From NCBI RefSeq assembly GCF_029167625.1, contig NZ_CP119145.1, positions 2,976,001 to 3,040,000 of the forward strand: a stretch of 64,000 bases of DNA, read 5' to 3'. Numbering within the stretch: position 1 is the first letter of the stretch; each line of letters opens with the position of its first letter. The stretch comes from Streptomyces sp. AM 4-1-1. Lineage in GTDB: Bacteria; Actinomycetota; Actinomycetes; Streptomycetales; Streptomycetaceae. Shown here in pieces: positions 36,119-45,228 of this stretch. Both the position numbers and the translations under genes were made by a program. The notes under the pieces are model-generated. The model searched no databases and was not told the origin of the DNA. It saw only the letters and a program-made list of their open reading frames with translations.

Positions 36119-37597
36119 TCATCGGGCGGCAGTGGTCAGCGCGGTGGCGAGTCGGTCCAGGTCGGACTGGGCCTCACCCGCGGAGGTCGTGCCGGACGCC
36201 ATGAACGCGAAGGCGAGCAGTCGGCCGTGCGCGTCGACGACCGTCCCGGCGAGGGTGTTCACGCCCGTGAGGGTGCCGGTCTTGGCCCGGATCAGTCCCG
36301 TACCGCTGGAACCTCCGGTGTAGCGGTCGCTGAGGGTGCCGCTGAAACCGGCGACGGGCAGACCGGTGAGGACGGGGCGCAGCTCGGGGTGGGCCGGGTC
36401 GGCGGCGCGGGTGAGGAGGGCGGTGAGGAGCCCGGCCGTCACCTTGTCGCGGCGGTCGAGCCCGCTGCCGTCGGCGAACCGGGTACCGGCCGTGGGCAGG
36501 CCCAGCGCCTTCAGGCGGGCGGTGACGGCCCGTCCGGCGCCGTCGAAGTCGGCGCGCTCACCGGCCGCGAGGGCGGTCTGCCGGGCCAGGGCCTCGGCGA
36601 TGTCGTTGTCGCTGTTGGTCAGGGCCCGCTCGACGAGGGCGGAGAGCGGCGCGGACAGATGCTCGGCCACCTGGGTGGAGCGCGCGGCGGGGCGGCCGGG
36701 GGCGGGGGTGCCCGTGGTGCGGACGCCCGCGTCGGCGAGCAGGTCCGCGAAGGCGCGGGCGGCGTCGCCCGCCGGGTCGTCGGTGCGCGGGGCGGGGCCC
36801 GAGTCGGTCCTGTCGAGGCGGCCCTCGTCGATCATCAGGGCACCGACCGGGGCGATGTTCTCGTTCGGTCCGATCGGGTGCCGGGCGGGGCCGTCGTAGC
36901 GGGAGGCGTCGTACGTCAGCCGGACGGCGGTCACACCCTTGGGCCGCAGGGCGCGCGCCGCGCCGGCGGCGAGGGCGCGCAGGGCGGCCCGGTCGAGGGT
37001 GGGGTCGCCGCCGCCGACCAGGGTGAGGGTGCGGGAGTCCGGGGACGCGTGGACCGTGGTGGCGATGCGGTGCTCGGGGCCGAGGGCCGAGAGCGCGGCC
37101 ACCGTGGTCGCGATCTTCACCGTGGAGGCGGGCGTCATCGGGGTGCCCGCGCCCTTCTCGTACAACTGGACCCCGGTGGCCGTGTCGACGACGGCGGCGG
37201 TGCGCAGGGTGCCCAGTCCTCCGGCCTTCAGCAGCGGGGTGAGGGTGCGGCGCAGCCGGCCGGGGGTGTCGGCGGCGTCCGGCGCCCCGAGGCCGGTGGT
37301 GCGGGTCAGCGGGGCGAGGACGGCGGGTGCGCTGGGGGCGGGGCGGGGGCCCGCGAGCACGGTACGTCCGTGATGTACGCCACCTGTGTGGTCATGGGCG
37401 ACCGCCCAGTCCCGCTCGGCCTTACGCTGACCGGAGTCCCAGGGGCCGGCGGCGAGGGCGGCGCCGGCCGCGAGTACCAGACCGAGCACCGCGGAGCCGG
37501 TCACGAGCTGCCAGTGCCCCGGCCCGTACGCCCGGTTCGACCCGTTCCACATGTTTTTCAACGGCTTGATCGACGGTCTCTTCACCGGCTCGGCCAC
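36119..37597 (-). CDS. dacB: D-alanyl-D-alanine carboxypeptidase/endopeptidase (PBP4, peptidase S13)
   Basis: 492 residues from the GTG at 37597, preceded by AAAGGGG; an ATG at 37642 would add 15 residues. One N-terminal transmembrane anchor at about 33-52, then the secreted penicillin-binding domain. Motifs: TPASTVKI (SxxK with catalytic Ser), SNSDN-type motif as TNSDNDIAEAL, and KTGTLTGVN (KTG). Trims D-Ala from peptidoglycan stem peptides or cuts cross-links. The gene is divergent from ppa with about 110 bp between starts. Confidence 0.95.
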   Translation of the reverse strand: MAEPVKRPSIKPLKNMWNGSNRAYGPGHWQLVTGSAVLGLVLAAGAALAAGPWDSGQRKAERDWAVAHDHTGGVHHGRTVLAGPRPAPSAPAVLAPLTRTTGLGAPDAADTPGRLRRTLTPLLKAGGLGTLRTAAVVDTATGVQLYEKGAGTPMTPASTVKIATTVAALSALGPEHRIATTVHASPDSRTLTLVGGGDPTLDRAALRALAAGAARALRPKGVTAVRLTYDASRYDGPARHPIGPNENIAPVGALMIDEGRLDRTDSGPAPRTDDPAGDAARAFADLLADAGVRTTGTPAPGRPAARSTQVAEHLSAPLSALVERALTNSDNDIAEALARQTALAAGERADFDGAGRAVTARLKALGLPTAGTRFADGSGLDRRDKVTAGLLTALLTRAADPAHPELRPVLTGLPVAGFSGTLSDRYTGGSSGTGLIRAKTGTLTGVNTLAGTVVDAHGRLLAFAFMASGTTSAGEAQSDLDRLATALTTAAR

Positions 37598-37708
37598 CGT
37601 TGACCAGCCCCTTTCGCGAGCACACATCTGCGTGGGGGACACTTAACCACCAGTCGCAGGGCCGTTCCCATCGAGGCGGTCCGAGTGTTGATCATGGAGG
37701 AACCACCC

Positions 37709-38203
37709 GTGGAGTTCGACGTCACCATCGAGATCCCGAAGGGTTCGCGGAACAAGTACGAGGTGGACCACGAGACCGGCCGGATTCGTCTGGACCGTCG
37801 CCTCTTCACCTCGACCAGCTACCCGGCGGACTACGGCTTCGTCGAGAACACCCTCGGCGAGGACGGCGACCCGCTGGACGCGCTGGTCATCCTGGACGAG
37901 CCGACCTTCCCCGGCTGCCTCATCAAGTGCCGCGCCATCGGCATGTTCCGCATGACGGACGAGGCGGGTGGCGACGACAAGCTGCTGTGCGTGCCGGCCT
38001 CCGACCCCCGGGTGGAGCACCTGCGCGACATCCACCACGTCTCGGAGTTCGACCGCCTGGAGATCCAGCACTTCTTCGAGGTCTACAAGGACCTGGAGCC
38101 CGGCAAGTCCGTCGAGGGCGCCGACTGGGTCGGCCGCACCGAGGCGGAGGCCGAGATCGAGGCCTCCTACAAGCGTCTTGAGGCGCAGGGCGGCTCGCAC
38201 TGA
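37709..38203 (+). CDS. ppa: Inorganic pyrophosphatase
   Basis: Hydrolyses PPi to drive biosynthetic reactions. 164 residues from the GTG at 37709, matching the usual 160-170; GGAGG at 37696-37700 has ideal spacing for it, while an ATG at 37685 would give a lead peptide not in the family. Motifs: [30 protein letters not shown], and [11 protein letters not shown] (metal-binding Asp residues). Hexameric bacterial family I enzyme. Three successive hairpins follow the gene. Confidence 0.97.
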   Translation: MEFDVTIEIPKGSRNKYEVDHETGRIRLDRRLFTSTSYPADYGFVENTLGEDGDPLDALVILDEPTFPGCLIKCRAIGMFRMTDEAGGDDKLLCVPASDPRVEHLRDIHHVSEFDRLEIQHFFEVYKDLEPGKSVEGADWVGRTEAEAEIEASYKRLEAQGGSH

Positions 38204-38217
38204 CACGCCGACGCGCC

Positions 38218-38312
38218 GACCCCGTCGCCGGGGTCCCCCGGAAGCACTGATTCCGGGGATCGCGGAACGGCCGGGAAACGGGCGGTACACCTCTACGGGT
38301 GTGCCGCCCGTT
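38218..38312 (+). terminator. Triple stem-loop terminator region after ppa
   Basis: Three perfect or nearly perfect stems: GACCCCG/CGGGGTC (38218-38235, loop TCGC); CCCCGGAA/TTCCGGGG (38236-38258, loop of 7); and a 15-bp stem AACGGGCGG-TACACC/GGTGTG-CCGCCCGTT (38277-38312, one G-U pair) followed by T-rich TTCCGTGTG. The third is the likely factor-independent terminator. It lies 74 bp after the ppa stop codon and about 80 bp before the exporter start. Confidence 0.8.
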
Positions 38313-38391
38313 CCGTGTGCGTGCCCATGTCCGCGGCCATACTGGGCAGGCGCGCAACCGAGAACGCGCAGCCGACGAGGAACGAGGGCCA

Positions 38392-40113
38392 GTGGTGGCG
38401 GAAGAGGGCGGCCCCGAGGGCCAGAAGCCCCAGTCCGACGAAGCGCGGAGCGCTTTCGTACCACCGGCCGGGACGGAACGTTCCGGGCATCAGCCCGACG
38501 GCGAACACCCCACGTCGGAGTTCGCCGTCCCCTCCGGCTTCGGCGCGGACCCGTCCGGCACGGGCGCGAGTGGGGGCGCGGGCGACGGTTCCGGTGGTAC
38601 GGGGCCGGGGTCCGGCTCCGACACGGGCGGCTCGGCGTTCGTACCGCCCCGGTCGTACCACGCCCAGCAGCACCAGCCGCCCGCGTTCACCCCCGCGCAG
38701 GGCATTCCGATGATCCGGCTGACCAAGGAGGCCCCTTGGCAGGACCGGATGCGCACGATGCTGCGGATGCCGGTCACCGAGCGGCCCGCGCCGGACATCG
38801 TGCAGCGGACCGACGACGCGGGCCCGGCGGTGCCGAGGGTGCTCGACCTGACGCTGCGCATCGGGGAACTGCTGCTGGCCGGCGGGGAGGGCGCGGAGGA
38901 CGTCGAGGCGGCGATGTTCGCCGTGACCCGTTCGTACGGTCTCGACCGGTCGGAGCCGACGGTCACGTTCACCCTGCTGTCGATCTCGCACCAGCCGTCG
39001 CTGGTCGACGATCCGGTGACGGCCAGCCGGACCGTGCGTCGCCGGGGCACCGACTACACCCGGTTGGCCGCCGTCTTCCGGCTGATCGACGACATCACCG
39101 CCGAGGACGCCGAGGTGTCCCTGGAGGACGCCTACGGGCGGCTCGCCGAGATCCGCCGCAACCGGCATCCGTACCCCGGCTGGGTACTGACGCTGGCCAG
39201 CGGCGGGCTGGCCGGGGCGGCGTCCGTGCTGGTCGGCGGCAAGCTGCTGGTCTTCGTGGTGGCGGCGGTCGGCGCGATGCTCGGGGACCGGCTCGCCTGG
39301 ATGTGCGCGGGGCGCGGGCTGCCGGAGTTCTACCAGTTCGTGGCCGCGGCGATGCCGCCCGCCGCGATGGGGGTGGCGCTGACGCTGACGCATCTGACGG
39401 ACGTCCGCCCGTCCGCGGTCATCACGGGTGGACTGTTCGCCCTGCTGCCGGGGCGGGCCCTGGTGGCCGGCGTCCAGGACGGGCTGACCGGCTACTACAT
39501 CACGGCGGGTGCCCGGCTCCTGGAGGTCATGTACTTCTTCATCGGCATCGTGGCCGGGGTGCTGCTGATCCTCTATCTGGGGGTCCAGCTGGGGGCGCAG
39601 CTCAACCCGGAGGCGAGGTTCGTCGTCGTCGACCGGCCGGTGTGGCAGATCCTCGCGGCGATGCTGCTGACGCTGGCGTTCGCCGTCCTGCTCCAGCAGG
39701 AGCGGAGCACGGTGCTGGCGGTCACCCTCAACGGCGGTGTGGCCTGGGTGGTCTTCGGGGCGATGGCCCGGACCGGTGGCATCTCACCGGTGGCGTCCAC
39801 GGCGGTCGCGGCCGGTCTGGTCGGGCTGTTCGGGCAGCTGTTCTCGCGGTACCGGTACACGTCGTCGCTGCCGTTCATCACGGCGGCGATCGGTCCGCTG
39901 CTGCCCGGTTCGGCGACGTACTTCGGTCTGCTGGGCGTGGCGCAGAACGACCTGGTCGCGGGGCTCACCTCCCTGTCGACGGCGGTCGCCACGGCGCTGG
40001 CCATCGCGATCGGGGTGAACCTGGGGAGCGAGATCTCCCGGCTGTTCATGCGGGTGCCGGGGGCGGTCGGCGGGGCGAACCGCCGTGCGGCGAAGCGGAC
40101 CAGGGGCTTCTGA
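38392..40113 (+). CDS. Threonine/serine exporter family protein (ThrE-like)
   Basis: 573 residues from the GTG at 38392 (a second GTG at 38395 is adjacent; GAGGG lies upstream). The first 130 residues are a low-complexity, Gly/Ser/Pro-rich cytoplasmic region. The conserved DUF1212 domain begins at LDLTLRIGELLLAGGEGAEDVEAAM and is followed by about ten membrane helices, the second half being the ThrE_2 domain. Corynebacterium ThrE exports threonine and serine; the substrate here is probably small neutral amino acids, by family only. Confidence 0.9.
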   Translation: MVAEEGGPEGQKPQSDEARSAFVPPAGTERSGHQPDGEHPTSEFAVPSGFGADPSGTGASGGAGDGSGGTGPGSGSDTGGSAFVPPRSYHAQQHQPPAFTPAQGIPMIRLTKEAPWQDRMRTMLRMPVTERPAPDIVQRTDDAGPAVPRVLDLTLRIGELLLAGGEGAEDVEAAMFAVTRSYGLDRSEPTVTFTLLSISHQPSLVDDPVTASRTVRRRGTDYTRLAAVFRLIDDITAEDAEVSLEDAYGRLAEIRRNRHPYPGWVLTLASGGLAGAASVLVGGKLLVFVVAAVGAMLGDRLAWMCAGRGLPEFYQFVAAAMPPAAMGVALTLTHLTDVRPSAVITGGLFALLPGRALVAGVQDGLTGYYITAGARLLEVMYFFIGIVAGVLLILYLGVQLGAQLNPEARFVVVDRPVWQILAAMLLTLAFAVLLQQERSTVLAVTLNGGVAWVVFGAMARTGGISPVASTAVAAGLVGLFGQLFSRYRYTSSLPFITAAIGPLLPGSATYFGLLGVAQNDLVAGLTSLSTAVATALAIAIGVNLGSEISRLFMRVPGAVGGANRRAAKRTRGF

Positions 40114-40227
40114 GGACCGCCTCCGAAGAGGCTTCCGAAGGGGGGCGGTACGCGAACCGCCCCCGGGACGGATACGGATACCGGGGGCGGGCTGCGGGTG
40201 TCCCGGTGGGGTACGGGGTGGTGCGGG

Positions 40228-42120
40228 TCAGCGCCTGGCGTGCCGTCCGCCGCGCTGGCCGGGGGGTTGATCGTCATCGGGCCCCGGCCCTTGGTTCTGG
40301 TTCTGGCTCTGGTTCTGGCCGTACGCGGGTCCCTGGTCGGGTGACGGCGGCCGGGGCGGCTGGGGCAGGGGCGGCTGCGGCTGGTCGTAACCGGGAGCCG
40401 GGGCGGGGGCGGGCTCGTAACGCGGGCCGTGGTTCCCGCCCTGCCCGTAGTGGGGGTCCGGGTTCCGGCCCAGGTCCTGGACCTGCCCGTGTCCGGCTCC
40501 CGGCTGTCCCTGCCCGTAACCGGGCGGGTTGGGGCGCTGTCCCTGCCCGTAACCGGGCGGGGTGGGGTGCTGCTGGTGTCCGTGACCGGGCTGCCGCGCC
40601 TGCCCCGGCGCGGGCTGCTGCTGCGGACGGCCGGGGCCCTGGGCGTAGGGCGGGCGCCCCTGTCCGGGGCCTCCCTGCGGATACCCGGGACCGGGACCCT
40701 GAGGAAACCCGGGACCGGGACCCTGCGGGTACCCGGCGCCCTGCGGGTACGCGGCTCCCTGCGCCTGACCGGGCTGCGGCGGACGGCCGGGGCCACCCTG
40801 AACACCGCGGTCGGGTCCCTGACCCGGGCCGCGGCCGTAGCCCTGACCCGCGCCCGGTACGGGCCCCTGGCCCACGCCGGACCCGTATCCCGGCCCGTAG
40901 GCGGCGCCTTGCCCCGGCCCCCGCTGCGGGGCCTGCCCCGGCTGCGGTCGGTGGCCCGGCGTCTGTCCGTACCCCCGCTCCTGCCCCGGCTGCGGGCGGT
41001 GGCCCGGCGTCTGTCCGTACCCCCGCTCCTGGCCCGGCGTCTGCCCGTACCCCTGCTCCTGGCCCGCGTCCTGCCCGTGACCGGACCCATGACCGGACGC
41101 GTAACCGGGCCCGTATCCAGCCCCCGCTCCCTGGTTCTGCCCGTAGCCGGCACCGGAACCGGCACCCGGGCCCGCGCCCCGTCCCCGGTCGAAGCCCTGC
41201 CCGGCACCGCTCGCCGGACCGTATCCGGAGCCCTGTCCCGGGCCGTCGGGCGGGCCGTAGCCGGTCGCGTTACCCGGGCCGTACCCCACTCCGTCGGCCG
41301 GACCGAAACCCGTCCCGTCCGCCGGGCCGAAACCACCGGTACCACCGGCACCACCGGGCCCGTACCCCGAACCGTCCCCCGCCGGTCCGAAGCCCGGTCC
41401 CGGACCGGGGCCGAAGCCAGGGTCGTCCCCCGGCCCGCCGGCCGCGCCCGGCTCCGGTGCGTCGTCACCGTCGGCGGCTCCCGCCGCGTCCCGCTCCTTC
41501 TTCGACGTGCCTCGGGCGCGCAGGAACTCGATCGCGATCGGCACCACGGAGATCAGCACGATCAGGACGAGCATCATCTCGATGTGCTGGTGCACGAAGT
41601 CGATCCTGCCGAGCCCGGCGCCGAGCAGGGTGACCCCGACGCCCCACAGCACACCGCCGATGACGTTGTACGTGATGAAGGAGCGGTAGTTCATCCGGCT
41701 CACACCGGCGATGATCGGCGTGAACGTCCGGACGATCGGGACGAACCTGGCCAGGACCAGCGACTTCGGGCCGTGCTTCTCGAAGAACTCGTGGGCCTTC
41801 TCCACGTTCTCCTGTTTGAAGAGGCGGGAGTCGGGCCGCTTGAACAGCGAGGGTCCCACCTTGCGGCCGAAGAGGTAGCCGACCTGGTCGCCGATCACGG
41901 CCGCCAGCGCCACCAGCACGCAGACAAGCCACAGCGGTGTGTGCAGTTTGTCCGTCGTGACCAGCAGACCCGTCGTGAAGAGCAGCGAGTCACCGGGCAG
42001 GAAGAAGCCGATCAGCAGTCCGGACTCGGCGAAGACGATGACGAGGACGCCGATCAGCCCGAACTGACCGATCAGATGGTCCGGGTCCAGCCAGCTCGGT
42101 CCGAGCGCAAGCGTATTCAA
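40228..42120 (-). CDS. DedA-family (VTT-domain) membrane protein with long GYGQ/Pro-rich tail
   Basis: 630 residues from a TTG start at 42120 with TGGAG about 11 bases upstream; no ATG lies near. Residues 1-200 are a standard DedA protein: GESGL-type AESGLLIGFFLPGD, GDQVGYLFGRKVG, RFVPIVRTFTPIIAG, and NVIGGVLWGVGV. DedA proteins move lipids such as undecaprenyl phosphate or phosphatidylethanolamine across the membrane. Residues about 212-630 are Gly/Pro/Gln/Tyr-rich repeats such as ERGYGQTPGHRPQPGQ and end in GGRHARR. Most DedA proteins stop near residue 210. The antisense strand is also open across the tail but this is a composition effect. Confidence 0.9.
   Translation of the reverse strand: MNTLALGPSWLDPDHLIGQFGLIGVLVIVFAESGLLIGFFLPGDSLLFTTGLLVTTDKLHTPLWLVCVLVALAAVIGDQVGYLFGRKVGPSLFKRPDSRLFKQENVEKAHEFFEKHGPKSLVLARFVPIVRTFTPIIAGVSRMNYRSFITYNVIGGVLWGVGVTLLGAGLGRIDFVHQHIEMMLVLIVLISVVPIAIEFLRARGTSKKERDAAGAADGDDAPEPGAAGGPGDDPGFGPGPGPGFGPAGDGSGYGPGGAGGTGGFGPADGTGFGPADGVGYGPGNATGYGPPDGPGQGSGYGPASGAGQGFDRGRGAGPGAGSGAGYGQNQGAGAGYGPGYASGHGSGHGQDAGQEQGYGQTPGQERGYGQTPGHRPQPGQERGYGQTPGHRPQPGQAPQRGPGQGAAYGPGYGSGVGQGPVPGAGQGYGRGPGQGPDRGVQGGPGRPPQPGQAQGAAYPQGAGYPQGPGPGFPQGPGPGYPQGGPGQGRPPYAQGPGRPQQQPAPGQARQPGHGHQQHPTPPGYGQGQRPNPPGYGQGQPGAGHGQVQDLGRNPDPHYGQGGNHGPRYEPAPAPAPGYDQPQPPLPQPPRPPSPDQGPAYGQNQSQNQNQGPGPDDDQPPGQRGGRHARR
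40231..41487. repeat. Repeat-rich coding segment of the DedA tail
   Basis: About 1.25 kb of low-complexity sequence encoding the tail. Repeats of several sizes occur: a 48-bp unit (about two copies around 40930-41060, plus a partial third), 24-27 bp units for YPQGPGPG and GYGPG, and others. All keep the frame. The segment is rich in CCCGTA/CCGTAC, encoding Tyr-Gly on the minus strand. Confidence 0.85.
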
Positions 42121-42666
42121 GGGTCCGGGGCTCCAGGATCGTTCGACGGGCAGCGGCGATGGCCGCCCCAAGCTATCAACGCCACGGGTCCGCCCCCGGT
42201 TCCAGTGGGCCGCGTGGGGATGGACACAGCGGTGAGCGGGGCAACGGGGTGAACAGGAGGCGCCACCGAAGAGCACGCCCCAGCGGGGTCGGCCGGGCCC
42301 GCCCCCGGGTTCGTGGACGTGGTGCTCAGGCCGCGTGTGCTGGACGGAGTTCCGCTCGCCGTCCGCCGGAGTACGGGAGGGCGGCGGGGGAAGGCGCGGG
42401 AGGCAGTGGGGCGTCGGCCGTGGCGTCCGCCGTCTCTGCCCCGTTCCGGTGATCGGCCGGGGCGGTCCGGGCTGACGCGGTGATCGGGCGGGCGGTCGAC
42501 GCGCCCGGCAGCGGAAACGCACGTACCGTCGGCTTCGCATGATTTGTCGGAATTTTTGTGATCGGTGCGTGGGTGCGGAGCGTCGCCCCGTTCGGCCGCC
42601 CGGGGCGTCCGCGTGTCCACGCCCCGGTCGCCGGTCGACACCCACGCCGAGAGGAAGCGGTCCCAG
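42121..42666. other. 546-bp intergenic region between DedA and glutamate decarboxylase
   Basis: Divergent genes border this region. I see no convincing gene: short open frames on both strands lack Streptomyces codon bias and homologues I know. It should contain the promoters of both genes. No perfect repeat or palindrome was obvious; the segment around 42530-42560 (ATGATTTGTCGGAATTTTTG) is the only A/T-rich spot and is a plausible promoter or binding site. Confidence 0.5.
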
Positions 42667-44097
42667 ATGGCGCTGCACCGAGGTTCGCACGGTGACGAGA
42701 CGTCCGACGAGCGGCGCAGGCTCGCCCTCAACCCGTTCTTCGGGGAGGCCGACCCCACGGCCGAGATGACGTCGGCACCGCCCCGGCACCGGCTGCCGGA
42801 CGGCCCGCTGCCCCCGTCCACGGCGTACGGGCTGGTCCACGACGAGCTGATGCTCGACGGCAACTCCCGGCTCAACCTGGCCACCTTCGTCACCACCTGG
42901 ATGGAGCCCGAAGCCGCGCGGCTGATGGGTGAGTGCCAGGACAAGAACATGATCGACAAGGACGAGTACCCGCGCACCGCCGAGCTGGAACGGCGCTGTG
43001 TGGCGATGCTCGCCGATCTCTGGAACGCCCCCGATCCCTCGGCCGCGGTGGGCTGTTCGACGACCGGCTCCAGCGAGGCGTGCATGCTCGCCGGTCTGGC
43101 GCTGAAGCGGCGCTGGGCGACCAGCAACGCCGACCGCTATCCCTCGACCGCCCGGCCCAATCTGGTGATGGGCATCAATGTGCAGGTCTGCTGGGAGAAG
43201 TTCTGCAACTTCTGGGAGGTGGAGGCACGGCAGGTCCCGATGGAGGGCGGCCGCTTCCATCTCGACCCGCAGGCCGCCGCCGAGCTGTGCGACGAGAACA
43301 CCATCGGGGTGGTCGGCATCCTGGGTTCCACCTTTGACGGTTCCTACGAGCCGATCGCGGACCTCTGCGCCGCCCTGGACGACCTCCAGGAGCGCACCGG
43401 GCTCGACGTCCCGGTCCATGTGGACGGGGCGTCCGGCGCGATGATCGCGCCGTTCCTCGACGAGGACCTGGTCTGGGACTTCCGGCTCCCCCGGGTCTCC
43501 TCGATCAACACGTCCGGACACAAGTACGGGCTGGTCTACCCGGGCGTCGGCTGGGCGTTGTGGCGCTCGCCCGCCGAACTCCCCGAGGAACTGGTCTTCC
43601 GGGTGAACTACCTCGGTGGTGACATGCCGACCTTCGCGCTGAACTTCTCCCGGCCCGGCGCCCAGGTGGTGGGGCAGTACTACACGTTCCTGCGGCTGGG
43701 CCGGGCGGGCTACCGGGCGGTCCAGCAGACGGCCCGGGACATCGCACGCGCCACCGCCGAACGCATCGAGGACCTGGGTGACTTCCAGCTCCTCACCAGG
43801 GGCGACGAGTTGCCGGTGTTCGCGCTGACGACGACACCGGACGTACGGAACTACGACGTGTTCGACGTGTCACGGCGACTGCGCGAACACGGCTGGCTGG
43901 TGCCCGCGTACACCTTCCCGGCCAACCGCCAGGACCTGTCGGTGCTCCGGGTGGTGTGCCGCAACGGCTTCTCGTCCGACCTGGCCGCGCTGCTGGTGGA
44001 CGATCTGCGCCGACTGCTGCCCGAGCTGCGTGAGCAGCCCCGGCGGGCCGCCCAGGACGGGCGGAAGAAGGAAGCGCTGACCGCCTTCCACCACTGA
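42667..44097 (+). CDS. gad: Glutamate decarboxylase
   Basis: PLP enzyme converting glutamate to GABA and CO2, consuming a proton. 476 residues from ATG 42667, with GAGAGGAAG upstream. NPFFGEADP and LATFVTTWMEPEA at the start, GCSTTGSSEACMLAGL, CWEKF, VHVDGASGA, and the lysine motif NTSGHKYGLVYPGVGW are as in E. coli GadA/B. The C-terminal part lacks the E. coli autoinhibitory His-Thr end and finishes FHH. May give acid resistance or feed the GABA shunt. No GABA antiporter lies adjacent. Confidence 0.96.
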   Translation: MALHRGSHGDETSDERRRLALNPFFGEADPTAEMTSAPPRHRLPDGPLPPSTAYGLVHDELMLDGNSRLNLATFVTTWMEPEAARLMGECQDKNMIDKDEYPRTAELERRCVAMLADLWNAPDPSAAVGCSTTGSSEACMLAGLALKRRWATSNADRYPSTARPNLVMGINVQVCWEKFCNFWEVEARQVPMEGGRFHLDPQAAAELCDENTIGVVGILGSTFDGSYEPIADLCAALDDLQERTGLDVPVHVDGASGAMIAPFLDEDLVWDFRLPRVSSINTSGHKYGLVYPGVGWALWRSPAELPEELVFRVNYLGGDMPTFALNFSRPGAQVVGQYYTFLRLGRAGYRAVQQTARDIARATAERIEDLGDFQLLTRGDELPVFALTTTPDVRNYDVFDVSRRLREHGWLVPAYTFPANRQDLSVLRVVCRNGFSSDLAALLVDDLRRLLPELREQPRRAAQDGRKKEALTAFHH

Positions 44098-44302
44098 CCG
44101 GCCCCCTCGTCACCCCGCCGCGCCGCTTCACCCGATGGGGTGGCGACCGTGTCAGAGGCACTGGCCAGGGGCCGAGCGAGGACAATAGTGCAGGGGTATG
44201 CGCAGAGGTGGCAGAGCCTCCCCGGCACCCGCGTCCCGCTCAACCGAGGCCGGGCAGCCCGTGGTTGCCGTCCGTGTCGCACCAGATCGAGGAGGACCGG
44301 TT

Positions 44303-44959
44303 GTGGATGCCTTGGCGAAGCAGCGAGCCGTATCGGACGAGGAGTTCCGGGAGAACGCGAGAAGCGACGAGTACCGGCTCAGGTGCCGTGAGCGGCTTCT
44401 CGCGGCCGGGTGCGAACTCTTCTCCTCTCGTGGGTACGTACATACGGCACTTGAGGACCTGTGCGCCGAAGCGGGCGTGTCGGAGCGGGAGTTCCACCAG
44501 GAGTTCACCTCGCAGGAGGCCCTGCTGATCGCCCTGCACGACGAGGTGACGTCCTGCGGGCTGCGCGCGGCGGAGAGCGCGCTGCTGGCCGAGGGCATGG
44601 ATCAGTGCAGCACCCGGGAGCGGGTCGCCCTGCTGTTCGACGCGTACGTGCTGGCGGTCACCCGGGACCCGCGGGCCGCCCGGGTGGCGTTCGTCGAAGT
44701 GCTCGGGGTCAGCCACCGGGTGGACGAGCACCTGCTGATGTGGCGCAACCGCTGGGTGGAGTTCCTGACCGCCGAGGCCGAGCGCGCGGTGAGCCGGGGC
44801 GAGGCCGCCGACCGTGAGCACGGTGTCACGGTCGTGGTGACGATCGGTTCGTGCAACGAGCTGATGGCGCACCACAGCCGCCGCCCCCGCCAGGTCACCC
44901 CCGCCGAGGTGTCCGCCGAGCTGACCCGCCTCTCGCTGGCCATGCTGGGCGCTCCCTGA
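44303..44959 (+). CDS. TetR/AcrR-family transcriptional regulator
   Basis: About 218 residues from the GTG at 44303, for which GGAGG lies seven bases upstream; upstream in-frame ATGs give non-conserved lead sequence. N-terminal HTH: RERLLAAGCELFSSRGYVHTALEDLCAEAGVSEREFHQEF in pieces (residues about 30-70). The C-terminal ligand-binding helical domain is typical. Target and effector unknown; it follows gad but in Streptomyces such regulators often control a neighbouring transporter. The drrAB-like genes face it from 45.2 kb. Confidence 0.85.
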   Translation: MDALAKQRAVSDEEFRENARSDEYRLRCRERLLAAGCELFSSRGYVHTALEDLCAEAGVSEREFHQEFTSQEALLIALHDEVTSCGLRAAESALLAEGMDQCSTRERVALLFDAYVLAVTRDPRAARVAFVEVLGVSHRVDEHLLMWRNRWVEFLTAEAERAVSRGEAADREHGVTVVVTIGSCNELMAHHSRRPRQVTPAEVSAELTRLSLAMLGAP

Positions 44960-45228
44960 GCGTGGAACGGACGGCCGGGGCGGGGCGGGCCCGCACCCGC
45001 CGCCGCGTCCCCGTCACGGCCCGGCCCAGAGCCCCCGGCCCCCAGAGCCCCCGGCCCCCGGGGTTCCCGGCCCCGGCCGTCCGTTCCACGACTCGGCCTC
45101 CCGAACGACCGGACGCAGCGATCGCACCGGACGCACCGGACGCAGCGATCGCACCGGACGGCCTGTGCGGTGGGTCGGCCGGGCACGGGGGCGCTCGGGT
45201 GGCGGAGCAGCCGGTCACCCGGGCCGGG

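Noticed and set aside
40429..42252. A 607-codon open frame on the plus strand across the DedA gene
   Set aside because: It is antisense to a clearly conserved DedA gene and its product has only the composition forced by the repeats; high GC leaves long accidental open frames in Streptomyces.
42117..43127. Long minus-strand open frame across the gad promoter and start
   Set aside because: Overlaps the conserved glutamate decarboxylase gene in antisense; no recognisable protein features.
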